A stretch of DNA of 64,000 nucleotides from contig JAFLTT010000011.1 in assembly GCA_022509165.1 (NCBI GenBank), forward strand, positions 46,740 to 110,739. The letters are read 5' to 3'. The notes under the pieces are model-generated. The model was not told the DNA's origin. It saw nothing but the letters and a program-made list of their open reading frames with translations, and did no database searches. Of the stretch, positions 1 to 8,911 are shown one piece after another (the stretch's first letter is position 1; each line of letters starts with the position of its first letter). A program made the translations under genes and the position numbers. This stretch comes from Muribaculaceae bacterium. Lineage in GTDB: Bacteria > Bacteroidota > Bacteroidia > Bacteroidales > Muribaculaceae.

Positions 1-139
1 AATATCAAACGAAGTACTGAGACGATGTGACGATCTTGCTGCCATACCTATAAAGGGAAAGGTAGGATCGCTCAACGTTTCGGTAGCTTGTGGTGTGATG
101 CTCTATGAAGCAGTAAGGCAACGTAGTCTATCGGAATAA
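1..139 (+). CDS. rlmB: 23S rRNA 2'-O-methyltransferase (RlmB/TrmH, SpoU family), C-terminal end
   Basis: This is the last 46 codons of a gene that begins before the window; the reading frame starts at base 2 and stops with TAA at 137-139. The peptide has the end of the SpoU/TrmH fold: the N-E-V-L-R-R-C-D stretch, then I-P-I-K-G and S-L-N-V-S-V-A, which in this family form the trefoil-knot S-adenosylmethionine site and the motif 3 asparagine. The family methylates a guanosine ribose in 23S rRNA. It points towards nusB, 86 bases downstream. The assignment to RlmB rather than another SpoU member rests only on this C-terminus. Confidence 0.8.
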   Translation, partial: ISNEVLRRCDDLAAIPIKGKVGSLNVSVACGVMLYEAVRQRSLSE

Positions 140-194
140 ATCCTCTTATGCTTATACCCAATACAGGAATCAATGAGTTTTGGTTTGTTTTGCT

Positions 195-202
195 TAACTT
201 TG
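195..202 (+). promoter_or_regulatory. Bacteroidetes-type -7 element before nusB
   Basis: TAACTTTG fits the Bacteroidetes sigma-ABfr -7 consensus TAnnTTTG and lies 23 bases before the nusB ATG. No clear TTTG box is seen at the expected 19-21 base spacing, so this is a weak call. Confidence 0.4.
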
Positions 203-225
203 CAATATAAATATTAGGAGACATT

Positions 226-1632
226 ATGATAAACAGGGTATTGATAAGAATGAAGACGGTGCAGCTTCTCTATTCCTATCTATTGGTGGAGAAACCGTTC
301 TCTCTTGAGTCTCAGCCCTCGGCACCTACAAAAGAAAAGAGGTTTGCTTACTCTCTTTATCTTGATTTGATTTATCTTATGGATCGTTTGGCACAACAGG
401 TGAAGGGAAAAAATAAAAGTTTTCCTTTGGCCGACTCAAGATTTGTGCTCCGCACAGAGGCCGACGATAGAATGAAATCACTAAGAATTAAATATGCAGG
501 AGAACCCTTCCCATTTAGCCCTGCAGAAGACAATTTAAGAGACGCCATAAAGGAAAGCCTCCTTTTCAGGGAATATGAAAAGAATCGTGAATCAAACATT
601 CCTTCCGACAGCTTCTGGGAGAATGTTTTCAAATCCATTATATTACCGGATCCTAAGGTAAATGAAATAATCCGTAGCCTTCCGGGATATTCCTTGTCGG
701 GCGTAGACAGAATGAAGGGATTGATGGATGCGACATTTAAGAATTTCTATTCATCAAAAGATAACATAGATGATGCTCTGAAAACTCTGGCAATGAGTAT
801 GCAGAAGGCACGTGACCTTTATATGCGTCTTCTGGCTCTTCCGGTGGAACTTACCGCTCTGCGCCTGAAACAACTGGAGCAAAACCGCAGGAAATTGTTG
901 GCCACAACAGAGGATCTGAATCCGAATATGAGGCTGGTTAATAATCCGGTGGCTGAATTAATTGAAAAGAATCCGGAATTTTCCCAATACGTGGAAAAGA
1001 ATCATCTTTCATGGCAGACAGAAGATCCGGAACTTCTCGATATCCTTCTGAAAGCGGTGCTTGATTCGGAAATTTATGCCAAATATAGCCGGGAAAAAAG
1101 CGATGATATAAATGAGGCCTGTGAATTCTGGAAAGATATTATTGTAGACGTTATCCTGACTAACCGGGAATTTCTTGAATACCTGGAAAATAAATCGGTA
1201 TTTTGGAATGACGACCTGGAAATAATGGCTTCTTTTGTACTCAAGACTCTGAAGAGATTGGAAAGCGAAGAAACAGCAGAGTCAGCCGTTATGCCTATGT
1301 ATAAAGACGGGGATAACGGGAAGGATGCACATTTTGGCGCAGAACTTTTTAATTATGTGGTAAAAAACAAGGAGGTTTACCGAAAATATATTAATGAGGT
1401 TCTAATCAGCGAGAAATGGGAGGCAGACAGGTTAGCCTTTATGGATGTGGTGATAACGATGACAGCATTGGCTGAAATAATCAATTATCCGGAGATACCT
1501 CTCAATGTTACTATCAATGAATATATTGAGATAGCTAAAAGTTACAGTTCTGCCAAAAGCGGTCAGTTTGTCCACGGTCTGTTAGCCTCATTGGTAGCCA
1601 AGCTAAAAGAAGATGGGGTAGTGAGAAAATAA
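226..1632 (+). CDS. nusB: Transcription antitermination factor NusB, unusually long
   Basis: NusB binds boxA RNA with ribosomal protein S10 and supports antitermination of rRNA operons. The start M-I-N-R-V-L-I-R-M-K is typical of Bacteroidetes NusB, and the last ~140 residues (ending in the V-T-I-N-E-Y-I-E-I-A-K segment) match the all-helical NusB core. At 468 residues it is far longer than E. coli NusB (about 140) and longer than the roughly 300 residues I know from Bacteroides. The extra part is charged and helical, roughly residues 60-340, with no recognised domain. It is followed by yajC, 87 bases on. Family call is good; the role of the added region is unknown. Confidence 0.85.
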   Translation: MINRVLIRMKTVQLLYSYLLVEKPFSLESQPSAPTKEKRFAYSLYLDLIYLMDRLAQQVKGKNKSFPLADSRFVLRTEADDRMKSLRIKYAGEPFPFSPAEDNLRDAIKESLLFREYEKNRESNIPSDSFWENVFKSIILPDPKVNEIIRSLPGYSLSGVDRMKGLMDATFKNFYSSKDNIDDALKTLAMSMQKARDLYMRLLALPVELTALRLKQLEQNRRKLLATTEDLNPNMRLVNNPVAELIEKNPEFSQYVEKNHLSWQTEDPELLDILLKAVLDSEIYAKYSREKSDDINEACEFWKDIIVDVILTNREFLEYLENKSVFWNDDLEIMASFVLKTLKRLESEETAESAVMPMYKDGDNGKDAHFGAELFNYVVKNKEVYRKYINEVLISEKWEADRLAFMDVVITMTALAEIINYPEIPLNVTINEYIEIAKSYSSAKSGQFVHGLLASLVAKLKEDGVVRK

Positions 1633-1719
1633 AGGTCGGATTGTAAATAATTAACCCGAGAAAAAGGAACAACTTACAAATTATAAATAAAAAAGAATTC
1701 AGATAATAACTTTAGATAA

Positions 1720-2046
1720 ATGAATACACTTAATTCAATGGTTCTACTTCAGAGCGAGAGTGCCGGTGGCGGTTTCAGCGGAATGATTATGATTATCGCA
1801 ATGATTGTGATATTCTATTTTTTCATGATACGTCCGCAATCGAAAAAGCAGAAAGAGATAAAGAAAGCAAGAGAAGCCATGCAAAAGGGTGATAATGTAG
1901 TCACCGCTGGCGGTATCCATGGTAAAATCAAAGAAATTGCAGACAATACTTTATTGATAGAGATTTCACCCGGAGTAAGCATTAAAGTTGACAAGGCTTC
2001 AGTGTTCCCGGCCGGCCAGAAGGAGGAAGTGCTTAAAAAGCAATAA
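1720..2046 (+). CDS. yajC: Preprotein translocase accessory subunit YajC
   Basis: YajC is a small inner-membrane partner of the SecDF complex. The 108-residue length fits. There is one membrane helix at about residues 20-38 (G-M-I-M-I-I-A-M-I-V-I-F-Y-F-F-M), followed directly by the family signature I-R-P-Q-S-K-K-Q-K and a compact C-terminal domain with the G-D-x-V-V-T-x-G-G-I-x-G-x-I motif. The ATG at 1720 lies in an AT-rich leader. The following YbbR gene begins 4 bases after the stop, so the two are almost certainly co-transcribed. Confidence 0.93.
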   Translation: MNTLNSMVLLQSESAGGGFSGMIMIIAMIVIFYFFMIRPQSKKQKEIKKAREAMQKGDNVVTAGGIHGKIKEIADNTLLIEISPGVSIKVDKASVFPAGQKEEVLKKQ

Positions 2047-2049
2047 ACT

Positions 2050-3030
2050 TTGCCACAACATAGGTTTAACCAAGCAAGGGAGAGATGGAGAATCCTGAGA
2101 ACAACCTCAGGATTCAAAAATGCCATGCTCTTCCTGGTTTTTATTTGTGTAAGTGCATTATTTTGGTTAATCCTGGCCCTTAACGACAGTGCACAAGACC
2201 ATTTTAATGTGAATCTTAGAATTGTGAACCAGCCTGATTCAGTGACATTCATAAGTGATGTGCCTGATAAGATTCATGTGGGAGTAAGCGATAAGGGCAC
2301 GAGCCTTTGGCGAAACGGCTACCTGAAGAAACCTACAGTAAACATTGACTTTAAAGAATATTCAAGCGACGGAGTGCTGAGATATTCTTATAATGATTTG
2401 ATTTCTTCTCTTCGGGAGACCTTCGGAGGCACAGCAAGTATTACTTCAGTTTCTTTGGATTCTCTTCAACTATTTTATACCACTAATCCCGGGAAAAAGG
2501 TCCCGGTGCATGTTGTGTGTAAGGTGGAACCGGCTTCAGGTACTATTATGGAGGGAAGCGTAAAGGCAAGCCCCGGTAGTGTATATGTGTACGGAACAAA
2601 ATCAGTGCTCGACACAATTCGATATGTGAGTACAGAACCCTTGACACTGAATAATATATCGGAAACCACGGAAATGGAGGTTAAAATTCAGCGAATGAAA
2701 AGTGCGAGGGCATTGCCGTCAAAAGTAGTGCTGACAATTCCCATCGAGCCTTTGGTGCGTCGTGAGGCAATGGTGACGGTAGATGCGGTAAATGTGCCGA
2801 AAGGAGAGGAATTGCTTCTATTCCCGTCAAAAGTTCCGGTGGAATATTATGTGGCTATGAGTCGTCTTAATGATGATGAAGATCATAATATAGTTCTCGT
2901 GGTGGATTTCAATAATGTGTCGAAATCTAAGGGAGGAAAGATCCCCGTGGAGATATCGAAGTTTCCCGAGAGACTAAAAAATTTGAAAGTCCGTACTGAC
3001 AGCATTGAATTTGCTGTAGTAAAGGATTGA
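2050..3030 (+). CDS. YbbR-like (CdaR-type) membrane-anchored protein
   Basis: This 326-residue protein has one membrane helix near residues 25-45 (A-M-L-F-L-V-F-I-C-V-S-A-L-F-W-L-I-L-A-L) and a beta-rich exterior with YbbR-type repeats, for example the K-V-P-V-H-V and G-S-V-Y-V-Y-G segments. In Firmicutes YbbR/CdaR regulates the diadenylate cyclase; in Bacteroidetes the role is unclear. The only start near the yajC stop is TTG at 2050. The first in-frame ATG (residue 26) would cut into the membrane helix, so TTG is preferred. It sits between yajC and coaE, a common Bacteroidetes order. Confidence 0.8.
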   Translation: MPQHRFNQARERWRILRTTSGFKNAMLFLVFICVSALFWLILALNDSAQDHFNVNLRIVNQPDSVTFISDVPDKIHVGVSDKGTSLWRNGYLKKPTVNIDFKEYSSDGVLRYSYNDLISSLRETFGGTASITSVSLDSLQLFYTTNPGKKVPVHVVCKVEPASGTIMEGSVKASPGSVYVYGTKSVLDTIRYVSTEPLTLNNISETTEMEVKIQRMKSARALPSKVVLTIPIEPLVRREAMVTVDAVNVPKGEELLLFPSKVPVEYYVAMSRLNDDEDHNIVLVVDFNNVSKSKGGKIPVEISKFPERLKNLKVRTDSIEFAVVKD

Positions 3031-3048
3031 GAGAGACCTTAAATCACA

Positions 3049-3684
3049 ATGAGCATTCGGCTTGATATGGAGAGTATGAATCATACCATTGGGATTACAG
3101 GAGGTATAGGTGCCGGAAAAAGTGTTGTATCGAGAGTACTTCGATGCAATGGTTTTAAGGTTTACGACTGTGACTCGCAAGCAAAGAATTTAATGGTCTC
3201 AAATCCTGAAGTAAAGGAGAAACTTATAGAAAAGCTGGGAAAAGATATTTATCAATCCGATGGTCGTATCAATAAGGAAAAGCTTGCTTTTCTTCTTTTC
3301 TCTGATTCAGGGACAAGAGAATATGTGAATCTTGTGGTTCATTCAGCAGTGAGAGAAGATATTGAAAAATGCAGAAAGAAGGAGAGAGGTTATTTCTTTA
3401 TAGAAGCTGCTATTCTCGCCACAGGTGGAATTGCTCCCATGTGCAATAGTATATGGGTGGTGGAGGCACCGGAACCTGAAAGAATCAAAAGAGTGGAAAT
3501 AAGGGATAATATGGATAGTACCGACATTAAAAGAAGGATTCAAAGCCAACAAGATGAGTTAAAATTGCTCTCCGGTTTTAATACGGTGGTTTTAGAAAAT
3601 GACGGCAAACATCCTCTTGTGATAGAAATTTTAAAATTAACTGATAAATTAAATCAACAACAAACATATTTTATACCATGTTAA
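3049..3684 (+). CDS. coaE: Dephospho-CoA kinase
   Basis: CoaE phosphorylates dephospho-CoA at the ribose 3' hydroxyl, the last step of coenzyme A synthesis. The P-loop is G-G-I-G-A-G-K-S near residues 14-21, followed by the Y-D-C-D segment of the substrate site and the lid region with R-x-E-I-R-D. The ATG at 3049 gives 211 residues; the ATG at 3076 (M-N-H-T-I-G-I-T-G-G) would give 202, closer to the family norm, and could be the true start. The gene overlaps the next ORF by 7 bases, which suggests translational coupling. Confidence 0.92.
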   Translation: MSIRLDMESMNHTIGITGGIGAGKSVVSRVLRCNGFKVYDCDSQAKNLMVSNPEVKEKLIEKLGKDIYQSDGRINKEKLAFLLFSDSGTREYVNLVVHSAVREDIEKCRKKERGYFFIEAAILATGGIAPMCNSIWVVEAPEPERIKRVEIRDNMDSTDIKRRIQSQQDELKLLSGFNTVVLENDGKHPLVIEILKLTDKLNQQQTYFIPC

Positions 3685-4136
3685 AAGAAATATTGGCCAT
3701 TACCGGGAAGCCAGGTCTCTATAAGATCGTTTCTCACAGTGGTAAAAGTCTTATTGTAGAAGATCTAACAAGCGGTAAAAGATTCCCTATTTCACCTCGC
3801 GATAGGGTAGTGTCGCTTGGCGATATTGCAATGTACACAGAAGAAGAGGATAAACCTTTGGGCGAAATATTAGATGCCATCTACGCCATAGAGAATGGCA
3901 AGCAACTCAACGTTAAAGATATCATCGCCGGAGAGGGCCTGAAAGGTCGTTTTGCTCTTTATGAACCTAATTTCGATAAAGAGAGAGTGCACGACAGTGA
4001 CATCAAAAAACTGTTTTCATGGTATAACCTTCTTGTAGATAAAGGTTTCACTAAGTTTTCTGAAGAGAAACCCGAAGAGGTTAAGGAAACTGAGGAACCA
4101 AAAAAAGAAGATAAGAAAGATTCTGAAGCAAAATAA
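3678..4136 (+). CDS. DUF5606 domain protein
   Basis: A 152-residue cytosolic protein typical of Bacteroidetes. The N-terminal domain begins M-L-K-E-I-L-A-I-T-G-K-P-G-L and contains the G-K-R-F-P-I-S pattern of DUF5606. The C-terminus, from about residue 130, is a low-complexity K/E-rich tail. Its function is not known. It overlaps the end of coaE by 7 bases and closes the nusB-yajC-ybbR-coaE run. It ends 23 bases from the convergent nrdG stop; that gap holds no obvious terminator hairpin. Confidence 0.8.
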   Translation: MLKEILAITGKPGLYKIVSHSGKSLIVEDLTSGKRFPISPRDRVVSLGDIAMYTEEEDKPLGEILDAIYAIENGKQLNVKDIIAGEGLKGRFALYEPNFDKERVHDSDIKKLFSWYNLLVDKGFTKFSEEKPEEVKETEEPKKEDKKDSEAK

Positions 4137-4159
4137 TACGCGAAGAGAAAAGTTAGAAG

Positions 4160-4669
4160 TCAGCGTTTCACCAAAACAATCTCCTCTAAAGATTCCGGAA
4201 TTGAAATGATACGCTGATTTTCAGAGCCCCGGAAAGGAATGTCGATGTTTCTCAAAGATTCTATATAAGGACCATCCACCAGTACATCGGCCTCCTTGAT
4301 AGCATGAAATAGAATAGGATTGGAAATTATTTCCTCCCAGGTATAACCGGTGTAAATCCAGACATTACGCCGGTTATTTTTTAATGCCTTTACGAGAATT
4401 GCAAGTTTTTGGGGATGGTGAAGTGGGTCGCCACCGGAAATGGTGACATCGAAATCCTCTTCCTCCACTATTGCCATGATTTCTGTCAGCGTCATTGATT
4501 TGCCACTGTTTTCATCCCATGATTGAGGATTATGGCAGCCCTGACAATGGTGATCACATCCCGCAAGATAAATGGAGGTCCGGAAACCCGGACCATCCAC
4601 TGTAGTTCCCCGTATTATTTCGAGTACTTGAAAAGTTTCTTCTTTAAGGTCATTCATGATCATGAACAA
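4160..4669 (-). CDS. nrdG: Anaerobic ribonucleotide reductase activating protein
   Basis: This radical SAM enzyme installs the glycyl radical on NrdD. The 169-residue size fits. The iron-sulfur motif C-D-H-H-C-Q-G-C (CxxxCxxC) lies near residues 34-41, after T-V-D-G-P-G-F-R, and the G-G-D-P-L-H-H-P motif for SAM binding lies near residue 79. It overlaps the 3' end of nrdD by 20 bases in another frame, so the two are co-transcribed with nrdD first. Confidence 0.95.
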   Translation of the reverse strand: MFMIMNDLKEETFQVLEIIRGTTVDGPGFRTSIYLAGCDHHCQGCHNPQSWDENSGKSMTLTEIMAIVEEEDFDVTISGGDPLHHPQKLAILVKALKNNRRNVWIYTGYTWEEIISNPILFHAIKEADVLVDGPYIESLRNIDIPFRGSENQRIISIPESLEEIVLVKR

Positions 4670-6860
4670 CTCGATCGTGAAGTTCTGCCAGTTTCCCGGA
4701 ATTCCAACGGTCTGTGGTGCCTACCAGATAACCGGTGATACGTTGTATAGTCTCAAATTGAGATCCGCACTTCGGACAAGCAGACTGGTTTTTGTCGGCA
4801 TTTTCATATCCGCAATGGGGACAATGATTTCGGTTATGATTCACTGAGCCATATCCGATATTGTATTTGTCCATTAGGTCTACAATCTGCATTATAGCCT
4901 CTTCGTTATGGGTGGCGTCACCATCGATTTCCACATAGAAAATATGTCCTCCGCGAGTAAGGTCGTGGTATGGCGCTTCTATTTTGGCTTTATGCCGAGG
5001 TGAACAGTGATAATATACCGGCAGATGATTGGAATTGGTATAATAATTCTTATCAGTCACACCCGGGATTTCTCCGAAGGTCTTTCTGTCTACTTTTGTA
5101 AACTTACCGGAAAGGCCCTCAGCCGGAGTTGCCAGGATGGAATAGTTGTGGCTGTAACGGTTTGAGAAGTCGTTGGCTCTGTCGCGCATGTAGGACACGA
5201 TTTGAATACCTAATTTCTGAGCTTCCTCCGATTCACCATGATGTTTTCCTGTGAGGGCTATCAAGGCTTCTGCAAGCCCTATGAAACCTATTCCGAGTGT
5301 GCCCTGGTTTATAACCTTTTCGATTGAATCTGTGGGCTTAAGGAGGGAAGCATGGTTCCATAGAGATCCCATAAGCAATGGAAACTGCTTAGCAAGAGCT
5401 GTTTTCTGGAATTGATATCTATCATCTAATTGCTTGGCTGTAATTTCAAGCACATTATCGAGTTTCTCAAAGAATTTGTCAATTCTTCTTTGGGAGTCTT
5501 CTATGTTCATTACCTCTAAGGCAATCCTTACGATATTTATGGTGGTGAAAGAGAGATTTCCCCGCCCTATCGAGGTTTTCTCTCCGAAACGGTTTTCGAA
5601 AACCCTTGTGCGGCAACCCATAGTTGCCACCTCATGGACATATCTTTTGGGGTCGTTTTCCTTCCAATCATCGTTTTGGTTGAAAGTAGCGTCAAGGTTA
5701 AGGAAATTTGGGAAAAATCTTCTGGCAGATACTTTGCAAGCGAGTCTGTAAAGATCATAATTGGGATCTTCCGGAAGATAACTTACACCGCGTTTTTTCT
5801 TCCATATTTGTATCGGGAAAATTGCAGTTGCACCATTTCCGACACCTTCATAAGTAGAATTTAGAAGTTCTCGTATCACGCAACGCCCTTCGGCAGAAGT
5901 GTCGGTACCATAATTCACTGATGAAAATACTACCTGGTTACCTCCGCGTGAGTGAATAGTGTTCATGTTGTGGATGAAAGCCTCCATGGCCTGATGCACA
6001 CGACCCACTGTCTTGTTGATAGCGTGTTGCATCATTCTTTCCTTACCATCGAGTCCATCAAGTTCTTTTTTAAGAAAATCTTTAATTTCAATATCGTACA
6101 ATTCCTTCAGATCTTGTCCGGTAAGATCTTCGAGATTCTTAATCTCTTCAATATAACTTGAGCGAACGTAAGGAGCTAAATAGAAATCGAAAGCCGGGAT
6201 CGCCTGTCCGCCATGCATTTCATTTTGGGCAGTTTCCATCGAGATACATGCTATTACACTTGCAGTCTCGATACGTTTCGCCGGTCGGGATTCACCGTGG
6301 CCTGCCACAAAGCCGTTTTGCAATATGCGGTCAAGGGGATGTTGCACGCAGGTAAGACTTTTTGTAGGGTAATAATCTTTGTCGTGAATATGAATGTAGT
6401 TGTTTTTAACTGCATCTTTAGCTTCGGCCGACAACAGATAGTCGTCGACGAATGGTTTAGTGGTTTCTGTAGAGAATTTCATCATCATGCCTGCCGGAGA
6501 ATCGGTATTCATGTTGGCATTCTCACGGGTGATATCATTGTTTTTGGCATTGATAATTTCCAGAAACATATCACGGGTTTTGGCTTTGCGTGCGATGGAG
6601 CGTTTGTCGCGGTAAGCTATATATCTTTTTGCTACATCTTTACGTGATGATTTCATTAGTTCGAATTCCACCCTGTCCTGGATATCTTCCACGGTCATGC
6701 GTTCCTCGCCGTTCATGCCGATACGGTCAGAAATTTTCTGAATCAATGATTCATCCTCACCTAATTCAGTAGCGAGCATGGCCTTACGAATGGCTGCTTT
6801 AATCTTCTCTTCATTATAGCCGACGATTCTGCCGTCGCGTTTTTCTACCGTATGTATCAT
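4650..6860 (-). CDS. nrdD: Anaerobic ribonucleoside-triphosphate reductase
   Basis: Class III reductase that makes deoxynucleotides from NTPs without oxygen. At 736 residues it has the usual layout: an N-terminal ATP cone (residues 1-95, starting M-I-H-T-V-E-K-R-D-G-R-I-V), the glycyl radical barrel, a zinc-binding CxxC pair near the end (H-C-P-H-C-G and A-C-P-K-C-G), and the glycyl radical loop R-I-T-G-Y-L-V-G-T about 30 residues from the end. The ATP cone indicates allosteric control of overall activity. It is followed by nrdG with an overlap. This fits a strict or facultative gut anaerobe. Confidence 0.96.
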   Translation of the reverse strand: MIHTVEKRDGRIVGYNEEKIKAAIRKAMLATELGEDESLIQKISDRIGMNGEERMTVEDIQDRVEFELMKSSRKDVAKRYIAYRDKRSIARKAKTRDMFLEIINAKNNDITRENANMNTDSPAGMMMKFSTETTKPFVDDYLLSAEAKDAVKNNYIHIHDKDYYPTKSLTCVQHPLDRILQNGFVAGHGESRPAKRIETASVIACISMETAQNEMHGGQAIPAFDFYLAPYVRSSYIEEIKNLEDLTGQDLKELYDIEIKDFLKKELDGLDGKERMMQHAINKTVGRVHQAMEAFIHNMNTIHSRGGNQVVFSSVNYGTDTSAEGRCVIRELLNSTYEGVGNGATAIFPIQIWKKKRGVSYLPEDPNYDLYRLACKVSARRFFPNFLNLDATFNQNDDWKENDPKRYVHEVATMGCRTRVFENRFGEKTSIGRGNLSFTTINIVRIALEVMNIEDSQRRIDKFFEKLDNVLEITAKQLDDRYQFQKTALAKQFPLLMGSLWNHASLLKPTDSIEKVINQGTLGIGFIGLAEALIALTGKHHGESEEAQKLGIQIVSYMRDRANDFSNRYSHNYSILATPAEGLSGKFTKVDRKTFGEIPGVTDKNYYTNSNHLPVYYHCSPRHKAKIEAPYHDLTRGGHIFYVEIDGDATHNEEAIMQIVDLMDKYNIGYGSVNHNRNHCPHCGYENADKNQSACPKCGSQFETIQRITGYLVGTTDRWNSGKLAELHDRVVHDHE

Positions 6861-7337
6861 CCTGGTAAAATTCTTAGTCTTAATTATGGTAATAAAGCAT
6901 TAGGGTTAACCGGGAGCGAAATTACAAAACTTCCAAAATATGAACAAATGAAACCGAAAAAATTTCAATAAAAAATCATTTTGGAAAACTTTTTATCAGT
7001 TTAAGAAAATTAACAGCCTTATTATCAACAATATAGAAAATTATTTGGAAAACTTTGTGGAGAATTGAGTTATTTTAAATATTATTTTTGTTGTCTTATT
7101 TTCTCAAACCTTTATTATTAGTAGAGTTTCATGTAATTTAATTTTTATAATTCTTGAATTAGAAAAGTAAATTTTATAAAATCAAAATTTCTGTCTTTTC
7201 ATTAGAAGATGGTACTAACAGAATTAGATATATTTTAACATAAATTGGATTAGAAACCGTTGTTCAGGTACCAATTTTGGAATTAAATTTGCATGAGATC
7301 TGTTTAGATCAACCATGAAAATTACACCGATCCTAAT
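6861..7337. other. AT-rich intergenic region between divergent nrdD and cstA
   Basis: This 477-base gap holds no ORF I would accept. It is strongly AT-rich with poly-A/T runs around 6950-7180. It should carry the divergent promoters for nrdD (left) and cstA (right). A cstA promoter candidate is described separately. I found no convincing NrdR-type repeated operator and no RNA fold I recognise. Confidence 0.6.
7259..7291 (+). promoter_or_regulatory. Candidate cstA promoter
   Basis: TAAATTTG at 7284-7291 matches the -7 consensus TAnnTTTG. GTTG at 7259-7262 stands 21 bases upstream as a near match to the -33 TTTG box. The cstA ATG is 47 bases downstream of the -7 box. Confidence 0.5.
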
Positions 7338-8807
7338 ATGATTTCCTTTTTAACAGCAGTAGTGATTTTAATTGGCGGCTACTTCATTTATGGTAAAGTA
7401 GTGGCTAAAATTTGTGGAGAAGATCCCCAAAGACTTACCCCTGTACATACTAAAGCCGACGGGGTAGACTTCGTTAAGTTACCCTCTTGGAAGATTTTTC
7501 TTATACAGTTTCTGAATATTGCCGGACTCGGGCCTATTTTCGGTGCCATAATGGGTGTGATGTTTGGCCCTGCAGCGTTTCTTTGGATAGTGCTCGGCAC
7601 TATCTTTGCCGGTGGAGTACACGACTATCTGTCGGGCATTATGTCTCTGCGACAGGATGGTGCCTCGCTCCCTGAGATTGTTGGCAGCCAGTTAGGTTCG
7701 AAGATCAAGAACATAATGAGAGGTTTCTCACTTATTCTCATGGTTCTTGTGGGAGCTGTATTTGTGTATAATCCGGCAGATTTGCTTGCAAAATTAACTC
7801 CCGACAGTTTTAATGCTCTGTTTTGGGTAGCCATAATTTTCGGGTATTATGTATTGGCTACACTTCTGCCCATTGATAAGCTTATAGGAAAATTTTATCC
7901 TTTATTTGGAGGAGCGTTACTTTTTATGGCCATAGGCATAGGAGTGATGTTGTGTGTGAATTATGAGGCGGTGCCGGAAGTTTGGGATCAATTTTACAAT
8001 CATAAGCCTAACACAGCCACCAACCCTATCTTTCCTATGATGTTTGTATCTATTGCCTGCGGAGCTATCAGTGGATTCCACGCCACCCAAAGTCCAATGA
8101 TGGCCAGGTGTCTGAAAAATGAGAAACACGCAAGGCCCATTTTCTATGGAGCGATGGTGGCAGAGGGAATGGTGGCATTGATCTGGGCAGCCGCTGCAAT
8201 TGCTTTTACAGGAGGATATGACCAGTTGCAGGATTATATCGGAGGTTCTACTCCCGCAGTTTTAGTAGACAATTTATCTAAAAGCTGGCTCGGAACATTT
8301 GGAGGTATCCTCGCTATATTAGGTGTGATAGCGGCTCCTATCACTTCCGGCGATACAGCCTTGAGAAGTGCACGTTTGATAGTGGCCGATTTCATGAATG
8401 TAGAGCAGAAAACTATTCTAAAGAGATTTCTTGTCTCACTCCCGGTATTTGTGCTTTGTTTCCTTATAATGATGTTGCCCTACGATGCGCTGTGGAGATA
8501 TTTTGCATGGTGTAATCAGGTGCTGGCAGTGTTCACTTTATGGACCGCATCCGTATGGCTCGCTTCACAGAACCGTAATTACTACATTTCATTGATACCG
8601 GCCTTGTTTATGACATGCGTTACAGTATCATACATAATCTTTGCTCCGGAGGGATTGCAGGGTATTTTCATGGACACTTTTGAAATCGAAATCCCTTATA
8701 TGTTTGCAGTAGGATGTGGATTGGCAGTAAGCGCATCTTTCTGGCTTCTTTTCCGGAGATACGTGTCTTTGAAAAAAAGACTCCAACTTCAGTCTCAGAA
8801 TGTGTAA
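7338..8807 (+). CDS. cstA: Carbon starvation protein CstA family transporter
   Basis: A 489-residue polytopic membrane protein with about 13 helices. It matches the CstA family in the N-terminal G-G-Y-F-I-Y-G-K segment, the I-A-G-L-G-P-I-F-G-A-I-M-G motif and the A-T-Q-S-P-M-M-A-R-C region near residue 255. CstA/YjiY proteins import peptides or pyruvate when carbon is scarce. It is shorter than E. coli CstA (about 700), as is usual for the shorter CstA variant. It stands alone after the long nrdD-cstA gap and ends about 100 bases from convergent cbiO, with a repeat hairpin between. Substrate cannot be told from sequence. Confidence 0.88.
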   Translation: MISFLTAVVILIGGYFIYGKVVAKICGEDPQRLTPVHTKADGVDFVKLPSWKIFLIQFLNIAGLGPIFGAIMGVMFGPAAFLWIVLGTIFAGGVHDYLSGIMSLRQDGASLPEIVGSQLGSKIKNIMRGFSLILMVLVGAVFVYNPADLLAKLTPDSFNALFWVAIIFGYYVLATLLPIDKLIGKFYPLFGGALLFMAIGIGVMLCVNYEAVPEVWDQFYNHKPNTATNPIFPMMFVSIACGAISGFHATQSPMMARCLKNEKHARPIFYGAMVAEGMVALIWAAAAIAFTGGYDQLQDYIGGSTPAVLVDNLSKSWLGTFGGILAILGVIAAPITSGDTALRSARLIVADFMNVEQKTILKRFLVSLPVFVLCFLIMMLPYDALWRYFAWCNQVLAVFTLWTASVWLASQNRNYYISLIPALFMTCVTVSYIIFAPEGLQGIFMDTFEIEIPYMFAVGCGLAVSASFWLLFRRYVSLKKRLQLQSQNV

Positions 8808-8827
8808 CCTTAGTTATTTCTTTTCTT

Positions 8828-8855
8828 GGACACACAGGCCGTGTGTCCCTACATT
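8828..8855. repeat. Half copy of the palindromic repeat family, possible terminator
   Basis: GGACACAC (8828-8835) pairs with GTGTGTCC (8841-8848) around a 5-base loop, followed by CTACATTTTTTTT. The arm plus CCCTACATTT tail resembles the right half of the larger elements at 53.9 and 54.6 kb (CGTGCGTCC then CTACATTT). Lying between convergent cstA and cbiO, the hairpin and T-run could also end cstA transcription. Confidence 0.55.
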
Positions 8856-8911
8856 TTTTTTGGGGGTAATCCAAGGTCTAACTTAGATGATTATAAAGGG
8901 TCTGACTCTGA

